64,000 nt of DNA from Acidobacteriota bacterium (GTDB taxonomy: Bacteria; Actinomycetota; Acidimicrobiia; Spongiisociales; UBA5794): assembly GCA_022562055.1 (NCBI GenBank), contig JADFQA010000014.1:1-64000 (forward strand). Direction: 5' to 3'. The number at the start of each line of letters is the position of its first letter. Position 1 is the first letter of the stretch. This document shows positions 25,386 through 32,529 of this stretch, one piece after another. Position numbers and translations under genes: made by a program. The notes beneath the pieces were generated by a model. That model did no database searches. It was not told the DNA's origin and saw only the letters and a program-made list of their open reading frames with translations.

Positions 25386-26799
25386 GTGTTGTACATCGAC
25401 GGTACCTGGCGGGCCGCGTCAAGCGGCGCGACATTTGCAGTCTCAAATCCAGCAACTGGAGAGATCGTTGGAACGGTCGCCGATGCAGGCGGAGCCGATA
25501 TCGACGCCGCTATCGAGTCAGCTACACACGCATTTCCGGCCTGGTCGCAGGCGACCGCCGGCTTCCGGAGCAGAATTCTGCTCGACGCATACCTGCTGAT
25601 GCTGGAGCGCAAGGAACATCTTGCTCGACTGATGACCGAGGAGCAGGGCAAACCTCTCAAAGCGGCCCGTAACGAGGTGCAATAAGCTGCAGACTTCCTG
25701 CTGTGGTTCTCAGAAGAAGCAAAACGTGTCTATGGCACAACGATTCCGGCGCCTAGGCCAGACCAGCGATTCATCGTCTTACGCCAGCCGGTTGGGGTTG
25801 TTGGCGCAATCACACCATGGAACTACCCGATATCGATGGTCACACGCAAGGTTGCGCCAGCATTGGCTGCCGGGTGCACAATCGTGCTCAAACCAGCAGA
25901 GCAGACACCGCTGTGCGCAATAGAAGTTTTCGAAATCCTGAAGGAGGTCGGCCTTCCCGTCGGTGTCGCTAACTTGATACCCACGTCCGACCCGATTCCT
26001 GTGGGACTCGCGTTCACCACCGCTCCTCGAATCGCCAAAATCACGTTCACTGGTTCGACCGAAGTTGGCAAAATGTTAGCCACCCAGGCCGCACCAAACC
26101 TGAAGCGTGTGTCATTGGAACTTGGCGGCCATGCACCATTCATCGTGTTCGAGGACGCAGACCCGGTTCATGCGGCCAAGGGTGCCGGCCTCGTAAAGTT
26201 CCTCAACACCGGCCAGGCGTGTATTTCCCCAAACCGGATGTATGTGCACCGATCGATCGCCGACACATTCATCGAGACGCTCACCCAACGGACAGCGGCT
26301 CTGCGGGCCGGAAACGGACTCGATGACGGCGTATCAATTGGACCCCTCATCGACCAGTCCTCCATCGACAAGGTGCAACGCCATGTCGATGACGCTCTCG
26401 GCAAGGATGCAATACTCCGAACAGGAGGTCACCGCATCATGACCGGCGGTCTGGATCGGGGGTTCTTCTTTGAGCCGACGGTGCTCAGCGCGGTTACCGA
26501 CGATATGGCTATAGCGCACGAAGAAACGTTTGGACCCGTTGCCGCGGTGTTCGTGTTTGACGATGAGGACGCAGTCATCGCCGCTGCGAACGATACGGTG
26601 TACGGACTTGCCGCATACGTCTACACAAACAACCTCTCGCGAGCTATGAAGGCGTTTGAAGCGCTGCGTTTTGGAATTGTCGGCATCAACGACATCAACC
26701 CGACCGCCGCCGCTCCATTTGGCGGTATGAAACACTCCGGTGTCGGGCGAGAGGGTATTGCAGAGTATTTGGAGACAAAACCGGCGGATTTTCCATCTA
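25386..26799 (+). pseudogene. Aldehyde dehydrogenase (succinate-semialdehyde type), interrupted
   Basis: GTG 25386 opens an ALDH (LYIDGTWRAASSGATFAVSN) that meets TAA at 25683-25685 after NEVQ. Translation beyond it continues in frame (AADFLLWFSEEAKRVYGTT), where the family has Tyr, so a TAC/TAT to TAA change fits. All catalytic parts follow: TPWNYP, FTGSTEVGK, LELGGHAPFIVF and NTGQACISPNRM with the nucleophile Cys. Near the end, after EYLETK, the frame runs on into a downstream hairpin; one more A in the AAAA run near 26780 would give TGGFSI and a stop, as in related enzymes. Two independent lesions argue for a pseudogene, although sequencing error is possible. The gene lies 15 bases after ahcY. 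Confidence 0.75.
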
Positions 26800-26811
26800 A
26801 AACCATGTCCA

Positions 26812-26874
26812 TTGATCGTTCTGGCGTCCTGGCACGGCACCGTAGGTGTGGTGCCAGGACGCCAGAACGATCAA
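26812..26874. repeat. Very long perfect hairpin (24-bp arms)
   Basis: TTGATCGTTCTGGCGTCCTG and four more bases (26812-26835) are matched exactly in reverse complement at 26851-26874. The 15-base loop contains a further CACC/GGTG mini-stem. No T tract follows. It lies between the 3' ends of the ALDH pseudogene and the cNMP-binding gene. I see no second copy in this window. Confidence 0.85.
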
Positions 26875-26878
26875 GGTC

Positions 26879-27352
26879 TTACCTGCGGGCGAGATTATGC
26901 ATTTGACGTCTCGCTGCCTGAAGTCGATCCGCCATAATTTCAGCGACCCGTCCAATCACGTGATACCCCAAGGCAGTGTCCTCTTCAAACTTCTGTCGCA
27001 ACGTCGTGGCTTCGAATGCAAAGCAGCGCACCTGAGTCTGCGCCACGGCATTGAACTGCCACACGTACGGAGAAAAGAGCCATGACCAGCCGAGCGCCGA
27101 CCCTTCGGAGATCGTCTGCACGCGCCGAGCATGCGATCTGCCAGTATCGACCTGCAGTGCTACGACTCCCGTGCGGATGAGATAAAAAGACTCGGCCGCA
27201 GCACCAGACTCGAAAAGGATCTCGTGTGGTGCAAACTCAACTGCCGTGACCAGAGCCGCGAGAGAGGCTATGTCCTGAGTCGAGAGTCCCTTTACAAATG
27301 GGTGCGTGCTCAACTGTTGAGCGAGGCCTGGTAGTGATGAAGCTTCCTGCAC
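26879..27352 (-). CDS. Stand-alone cyclic-nucleotide-binding (Crp-like) domain protein
   Basis: 157 residues from GTG 27352, preceded by GGAGG at five bases; the longer frame would run through the promoter region of the next gene. The product is one cNMP-binding beta-barrel (FVKGLSTQDIASLAALV, FAPHEILFESGAAAESFYLI, GSALGWSWLF) and a C-terminal helix. The DNA-binding HTH of Crp/FNR proteins is missing, so it is probably a ligand-sensing or partner-regulating protein. The phosphate-binding cassette is poorly conserved, and the ligand is unknown. Confidence 0.75.
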   Translation of the reverse strand: MQEASSLPGLAQQLSTHPFVKGLSTQDIASLAALVTAVEFAPHEILFESGAAAESFYLIRTGVVALQVDTGRSHARRVQTISEGSALGWSWLFSPYVWQFNAVAQTQVRCFAFEATTLRQKFEEDTALGYHVIGRVAEIMADRLQAARRQMHNLARR

Positions 27353-27507
27353 GCTTTCCTCCACTTCGGTTAGCTGTACGGTACTCCGCCAACGCACTGA
27401 TGTCGTTCCCGGCCTTTCGGTAGCTACTGGTCGAGCAGCGGGTGGCGGACATATGCCTGTGCTGACAGCAGAGATGTAGGTAGATACAGTCGAATAGAAT
27501 GCGTGGT

Positions 27508-28233
27508 ATGACCGAAGTGCACACAGAGACGCCGGTTCCCTACGAACCACACATTGGAGAATCTCGCCAGTATTGGCGCGACATCATTCTAGGTGTGAAC
27601 GATGGGCTCGTATCGACTCTGTTACTCGTCGCTGCCGTTGTAGGCGGCGGATTTGCCACTCCTGTAGTGCTGTTCACCGCGCTTGCTGGAGCGGTCGCCG
27701 GCGCGGTATCGATGGCCGCGGGCGAGTACCTGGCAACCGAATCGCAACGTGAAATCATCGAGGCCGAACTCAATCTTGAACGAACCCATATCCGTGACTA
27801 CCGCGAGATGGAGGTCGACCAGCTCGCCGACATGATCTCAGACATCGGAGTGTCCCCGGACCGTCTCGACATGGTCGTCGAGGCTCTTAGCGCCGATGAT
27901 GAAGTGCTGCTCAATTCGATGAAGGTTCTCGAATTCGGCGTCGTCGAATCCGAAATAAGATCGTCTTACAAGGCAATGTTGATTTCTGGGAGCTTGTTTC
28001 TTGCCGGATCGCTCACGTCGGTGGTGCCTTTTCTCTTCGATGTCTCACCGTCGCGTGCCCTTGCTGTTGCCGCGACCCTGACCGCACTTGGACTGTTTAC
28101 CGTCGGGTGGGTGAAGGCTGGCGTGACAAAGCGAAATCAGATCGTCGACGGCTTTGGCAACCTCCTCATCGCAGGACTAGGCGGCGTGTTGGCATTTTTC
28201 ATAGGCGGGGTACTTCAAAACCTTATCGGCTAG
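27508..28233 (+). CDS. VIT1/CCC1-family membrane metal transporter
   Basis: 241 residues (ATG 27508; ATG 27499 is an alternative). The first helix GVNDGLVSTLLLVAAVVGG and the AMAAGEYLATESQREI-like stretch (SMAAGEYLATESQREI) are diagnostic of the vacuolar iron transporter family. A cytosolic acidic helical segment with Glu residues (about 85-135) would bind Fe/Mn, and three further helices follow. It probably exports iron or manganese. A TAGAAT -10-like element sits just before the start, so the transcript may be nearly leaderless. Confidence 0.88.
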   Translation: MTEVHTETPVPYEPHIGESRQYWRDIILGVNDGLVSTLLLVAAVVGGGFATPVVLFTALAGAVAGAVSMAAGEYLATESQREIIEAELNLERTHIRDYREMEVDQLADMISDIGVSPDRLDMVVEALSADDEVLLNSMKVLEFGVVESEIRSSYKAMLISGSLFLAGSLTSVVPFLFDVSPSRALAVAATLTALGLFTVGWVKAGVTKRNQIVDGFGNLLIAGLGGVLAFFIGGVLQNLIG

Positions 28234-28266
28234 TTGCCCAGGTTTCATCGGCTCCGCTCTGCGCGG

Positions 28267-28830
28267 TCAGAAATCGATGCCCTTCATGGCTCGAATACCC
28301 TGCTGATAAGCGTGTTTTACATTCTGCATCACGGTCACAGTGTCAGCAAGATCGACGAGCGCATCGGGTGCGTCACGACCGGTGAGGATCACGTTGACGT
28401 GCTCGGGTCGGGTGGCCACGATCTCGACGACGCGATCGAGGTCTACCCATCCCCAGGTCAGCGGGTACGTGACCTCGTCGAGAATAACGAGCGAGTACTC
28501 CCCCGATGTGATGACCTCTTCAGCCTTAGCCCACGCCTTGAGAGCAATGGCGGCGCTTTCGTCGAGGTCGTCAGAGTCCCAGGTGAACCCGTCACCGATC
28601 GCCCACCAGTCGACACCCATCTGTTCCGCAGCCTTCTGTTCGCCGGTCGCCCAGTTGCCAGACTTGAGAAATTGGACAACTGCTACTTTCCATCCACGCG
28701 CCACCGAGCGAAGCATTACACCCATTGCCGCTGTGGACTTGCCCTTCCCATCACCCGTGTTGAGCATCACAAGCGATGGTGCCCGTCGCAGTTCACGGGT
28801 GGGATCATCGGTAGGTGGGAGTTCTGTCAC
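28267..28830 (-). CDS. cobO: Corrinoid (cob(I)alamin) adenosyltransferase
   Basis: 187 residues, CobA/CobO/BtuR family. The modified P-loop NTGDGKGKSTAAMG binds ATP; VAVVQFLKSGNW and the Walker-B-like LVILDEVTYPLTWGWV are conserved, as is LTGRDAPDALVDLADTVT. The enzyme transfers the adenosyl group to reduced corrinoid, completing coenzyme B12 after uptake. It is the last gene of the btuFCD-cobO operon preceded by a cobalamin riboswitch. Confidence 0.93.
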   Translation of the reverse strand: MTELPPTDDPTRELRRAPSLVMLNTGDGKGKSTAAMGVMLRSVARGWKVAVVQFLKSGNWATGEQKAAEQMGVDWWAIGDGFTWDSDDLDESAAIALKAWAKAEEVITSGEYSLVILDEVTYPLTWGWVDLDRVVEIVATRPEHVNVILTGRDAPDALVDLADTVTVMQNVKHAYQQGIRAMKGIDF

Positions 28831-28867
28831 TCAACGTCTCCTGGTCGTGCAGGCACGAAATCGACTA

Positions 28868-29656
28868 TCAAACGTCTCGCGAAACCGAGCGCCGCCACGG
28901 GACAACCACCGGATGGTCGTCGTCGTCGCGAAGGATACGGACGTTGGCGCCGTAATGCTCGCTGATCAGCTCCGTTGTCAGTACGTCGCTTGCGGTCCCC
29001 TCAGCCACAACGACACCGCGGGCCAGCAGAACCAGAGTGTCTGCAAACTGCCCAACCAAGGTGAGGTCGTGCATTGTTGAAATTACGGTGAGCTGCTTGG
29101 TCAGCCGCAGATCATCGATCAAATCCAGGACGTCTTGTTGGTGACCGATATCGAGAGCTGTCGTCGGTTCATCGAGAAGCATGAGCGGAGCCTGCTGTGC
29201 TAGAGCTCTCGCAAGAATCACACGCTGAGCCTCTCCTCCAGACAGTTCGGTGACACGACGCTGCCTGAAATCCACGAGGTCGAGTGTCGTAAGAACGTCC
29301 GAAACGATGTTAAGGTCGCTTTTCCCCTCTGTTCCAAAGTACGAGATGTACGGGGTACGGCCAAGGAGCACAAAGTCGGCGACACTCATGCCTTCGGGAA
29401 GCTCAGGGGTCTGCGATACATACGCGACGGCACGCGCAAGCGATCGTCGGTCAAGATCACGAATGTCTTCGCCATCGAATGTAATCGAACCCTGATACGG
29501 CAAGAGTCTGGCGATCGCGCGCAGCAACGTCGTCTTCCCTGCGCCGTTCGGACCGATGATTCCCAGCCAGGAGCCCGTCGGAACCTGGAGCGATACATCG
29601 TCGAGAGCCGGTTCGGCACCGTAGCTCGCTGACAAACCCGCGACACCGACGTTCAT
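28868..29656 (-). CDS. btuD: Cobalamin/iron-siderophore-type ABC transporter ATPase
   Basis: 262 residues with Walker A GPNGAGKTTLL, Q-loop SQTPELP, signature ELSGGEAQRV, Walker B MLLDEPTTALD and switch His in TMHDLTL. It overlaps the permease gene by four bases. The FecE/BtuD subfamily transports B12, haem or siderophores; the upstream B12 riboswitch and downstream adenosyltransferase decide for corrinoids. Confidence 0.9.
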   Translation of the reverse strand: MNVGVAGLSASYGAEPALDDVSLQVPTGSWLGIIGPNGAGKTTLLRAIARLLPYQGSITFDGEDIRDLDRRSLARAVAYVSQTPELPEGMSVADFVLLGRTPYISYFGTEGKSDLNIVSDVLTTLDLVDFRQRRVTELSGGEAQRVILARALAQQAPLMLLDEPTTALDIGHQQDVLDLIDDLRLTKQLTVISTMHDLTLVGQFADTLVLLARGVVVAEGTASDVLTTELISEHYGANVRILRDDDDHPVVVPWRRSVSRDV

Positions 29657-30693
29657 AAGATTCCTCCCCTCGAACGACGCAATATGAATGCAAAAAAAGG
29701 CGCGCCTGCGAAGGCTGTGATAACGCCGAGGGGTAACTCAGCCGGCGCCGCGACGGTTCGTGCGGCGACATCGGCGACCACAAGAAACGCGGCGCCGAAC
29801 AGCACCGAAAGAGCGAGCAGCCGACGGTAGCTCGATCCTGCAATAAGTCGCACCGCGTGGGGGACGATGATGCCGACAAATCCGATAAGCCCAGATACCG
29901 CAACGACCGCGGCCGTACCGAGGCTCGCAAAGATGACGACGGTCAGTCGCACACGAGAAACATGGATACCAAGGGCCGAGGCTTCCTCGTCACCCAGGGA
30001 AATCACATCGAGAAGTCGTCCATGAAACAACACCACGCCGACCGACACGATCACATATGGGAGGACCAGTTGCACCTCCGACCAAGAGGCCGTTTGGAGA
30101 CCACCAAGGATCCACGAATACACCTCTCGCAACCGCTCGCTGTTGCGCTGCTGTATGTATGTCTGAAGTGCCGTCAAGAATGACGCCACTGCGACACCGG
30201 CAAGAATAAGCGTCGTCGCGGTGCGTCCGGAGCGCACGGAGTACCCGACGAAATACGTGAGGGTGACGCCACCGAGCGCCCCGACAAAGGCCGCTAGGGG
30301 CAAAATCGTTGACGACAACGCTCCAACTCCCGCAATCGCAAGCGTCGCACCAAGTCCGGCACCGGCGGCGACACCGAGCAACCACGGATCCGCAAGCGGG
30401 TTTCTGAACACGCCCTGATACGCTCCACCGGCAACAGCAAGGGTCCCTCCGGCTATTAACCCGAGAACGACACGGGGCAAGCGGACATCGATGAGGATTG
30501 CAGATTGCAATTCTGTCAGACCAGTGTCAATTGAGACGCCTGGGAGCCGGTCCAAGACCTCCTTGACAACATCGCCCGTGGCGATATCGATAGGGCCTGA
30601 CAAAAGGCTGAAGAGTCCCGCAACCACGACCGCCATCACGCCGCCAAACAACCACTTAAACGGCAGATAGCCGGGCCGGGACTCTCCCTTCAC
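29653..30693 (-). CDS. btuC: Cobalamin ABC transporter permease (FecCD/BtuC family)
   Basis: 346 residues with about nine to ten hydrophobic helices. FecCD signatures are LPRVVLGLIAGGTLAVAGGA, FRNPLADPWLLGVAAGAGLG, GLIGFVGIIVPHAVRLIAG and AAPAELPLGVITAFAGAPFF. The GTG start at 30693 directly follows the binding-protein stop. It forms the translocation pathway for the corrinoid delivered by BtuF. Confidence 0.92.
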   Translation of the reverse strand: MKGESRPGYLPFKWLFGGVMAVVVAGLFSLLSGPIDIATGDVVKEVLDRLPGVSIDTGLTELQSAILIDVRLPRVVLGLIAGGTLAVAGGAYQGVFRNPLADPWLLGVAAGAGLGATLAIAGVGALSSTILPLAAFVGALGGVTLTYFVGYSVRSGRTATTLILAGVAVASFLTALQTYIQQRNSERLREVYSWILGGLQTASWSEVQLVLPYVIVSVGVVLFHGRLLDVISLGDEEASALGIHVSRVRLTVVIFASLGTAAVVAVSGLIGFVGIIVPHAVRLIAGSSYRRLLALSVLFGAAFLVVADVAARTVAAPAELPLGVITAFAGAPFFAFILRRSRGGIL

Positions 30694-31689
30694 CTACGAC
30701 TCCGCTGTCGCAACGTCGTTCACAACGGCTGCGATTACACGAAGAAGATCGACAACGCGGGGTCCCCACCGAGAAGCAATATCGTCGTCAAGCTCGACCA
30801 CTCGTCCGCTGATCACGGCGGCGAGGCCGTCCCAGCCGGGGCGTTCAGCAACTGATTCCGCGGACGCTCCGCAACAAATGGTATCGGCGAGAAAGATGAA
30901 ATCAGGGTTTTGGTCAAGGATCCACTCGCCGGACAGTTGCGGGAAGCCAAACCCGTCAACATCGGCGGCGTCGGCAATGTTGACGAATCCAAGAATGGCA
31001 TAGACCTCGCCTATGAAGGTCGCGGACGTGGCGGTGTAGAGCTCCGGGCCGAGTTCGTGATAGTACGTGGGTGCGGCCATAACATCTACAAGTCCAGCAA
31101 CGATCTCATCAATGTCCGCCCGCATACTCGCGACTAGTTCTGACGCCCCATCGATGTTCCCCGTCGCGGTACCGAGTTGTTCGATCTGCGCGAAGACGTC
31201 TTCCAAGGTCGCCGCGGACGGAGCAAGCAGCACGGGAATCCCAACAGCCGCGAGCGAAGCGACAAGATCGTTTGGATCGAACGAAACAACCACAAGGTCT
31301 GGTTCGTAGGACGCAATTGCCTCGACACTCGGCTGAAATCCGCTCAAATCGGTGACCGGCGCCGACTCCGGGAAAGTAGAAAACTCATCAACCGCTACCA
31401 CCTGGTCGCCCGCTCCGAGAGCAAACAGCATCTCGGTCGCCGTCGGGGAGATCGAGATAATCCGCGTAGGACGCGTATCCAGAACCACGTCCCCATTTGC
31501 AGCCGATAGCGTGACCGGAAACCCGGTGTCAAGATTCGCCGTCGTTGTCGGGCGGGCTGCGGTCGTGGCGACGACCGTTGTCGTAGGGTTTCGAATCGCT
31601 ACCGTCGTAGTCGACTCTGCGGCTGCTCCCCCGCACGCCACAGCAACAAGCGCCCACAAGATACTCAGGTTTGCAAGACGTCTCTTCAT
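30694..31689 (-). CDS. btuF: Cobalamin-binding lipoprotein of ABC transporter
   Basis: 331 residues from ATG 31689, with AAGGAGG seven bases upstream. A lipoprotein signal with lipobox VAVAC is followed by a Thr-rich tether (about 25-55) and a type III binding fold: RIISISPTATEMLFALGAGDQVVAVDEFS, SYEPDLVVVSF and TYYHELGPELYTATSATFIGE. This set is typical of BtuF. First gene downstream of the riboswitch. Confidence 0.9.
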   Translation of the reverse strand: MKRRLANLSILWALVAVACGGAAAESTTTVAIRNPTTTVVATTAARPTTTANLDTGFPVTLSAANGDVVLDTRPTRIISISPTATEMLFALGAGDQVVAVDEFSTFPESAPVTDLSGFQPSVEAIASYEPDLVVVSFDPNDLVASLAAVGIPVLLAPSAATLEDVFAQIEQLGTATGNIDGASELVASMRADIDEIVAGLVDVMAAPTYYHELGPELYTATSATFIGEVYAILGFVNIADAADVDGFGFPQLSGEWILDQNPDFIFLADTICCGASAESVAERPGWDGLAAVISGRVVELDDDIASRWGPRVVDLLRVIAAVVNDVATAES

Positions 31690-31774
31690 CAAGGTTCCTC
31701 CTTCTGTGGAGGATCTTTAATGACTCGCCTCGGATACGGCCCTCTCCTCCGAAACGCAGCATCACCACGGCGAA

Positions 31775-31925
31775 AGAGGCGACCTGACTAGCCATACGGC
31801 ATCACAGATGCGGGACAGTGCCGGAATCTCACCGGACTTCGCTCGTTTCGTCGTGCCCAGAACGATCTCTGGGAGCAAACGAAACACTAGCTGGTTTGCA
31901 ACAAGCCCATGCCCGGCAACTCGAG
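31775..31925 (-). promoter_or_regulatory. Cobalamin (B12) riboswitch
   Basis: The reverse strand holds the conserved core of the adenosylcobalamin riboswitch: AAGTCCGGTGAGATTCCGGC followed by ACTGTCCCGCATCTGTGATG, and the B12-box-like AGTCAGGTCGCC. Flanking paired segments (GTTTCG and CGAAAC) close the structure. It lies 90-240 bases upstream of btuF, in sense orientation, so it should shut down btuFCD-cobO expression when coenzyme B12 is abundant. The boundaries are approximate. Confidence 0.88.
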
Positions 31926-31959
31926 CCACTGACAGCGTCTGACCGGTCGTCCTAGACGC

Positions 31960-32529
31960 TCAAATCAGGGATGCGGTGGTCTCCCCGATGAGTCGAGCGT
32001 CGCACAGGGCGCGGCGTTCCTCTCCGTCCAATTCAGCTGCCTGGATCGCTGTCCAGAGAGCGCCGATCGTCTCATACCGTCGTGTGGCGAGAGCTGCGAC
32101 GAACCTATCTGCCAGACGGAGACCTGGTGAGATCGGTATGGCCGATCCCCATCCAACGTATGCCTTCACTCTGCCCCCGGCGACGAGCGCATGGCCGAAG
32201 GATTCTCCGTCATCGGGAGCGGCCAAGGTGGAGCAGGCGAAGGCGAGCACGACGCTGACGGGCGAGGTCACCGATCTTGTTCGGTCGAAGTGGTGTGTAC
32301 GCACGGTCTGATAGCCGTTCCAACCCCTCGCCCGGCCATGGCCCAGATACAGCACAACATCCACACCGCCACAAAGGTCGTCGACAATCGTCGCTCGTGG
32401 TGTCACCACAGCTCGGTGGTCACGAACTCGCAGCCCACTCGCCGTCAGTTCGGCTATCCATCGCTCGGCTATTCGCGTGAAGGGTCTCTTGCCCATGGCA
32501 CATACTGCAAAGGTCGGGTTCGATGTCAC
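31960..32529 (-). CDS. Caspase/C25-like cysteine peptidase-fold protein
   Basis: 189 residues. The caspase-haemoglobinase fold pattern is visible: a strand ending in the catalytic His (VDVVLYLGHGRARGWNG, His64) and a second hydrophobic strand ending in Cys (VSVVLAFACSTLAAPDDG, Cys99), followed by HALVAGGRVKAYVGWG. This arrangement is shared by gingipain (C25), CHAT and metacaspase families. There is no signal peptide. Its ATG overlaps the stop of the large metallopeptidase-like gene (ATGA at 32526), so the two are made together. Proteolytic activity and substrate are not demonstrated. Confidence 0.6.
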   Translation of the reverse strand: MTSNPTFAVCAMGKRPFTRIAERWIAELTASGLRVRDHRAVVTPRATIVDDLCGGVDVVLYLGHGRARGWNGYQTVRTHHFDRTRSVTSPVSVVLAFACSTLAAPDDGESFGHALVAGGRVKAYVGWGSAIPISPGLRLADRFVAALATRRYETIGALWTAIQAAELDGEERRALCDARLIGETTASLI

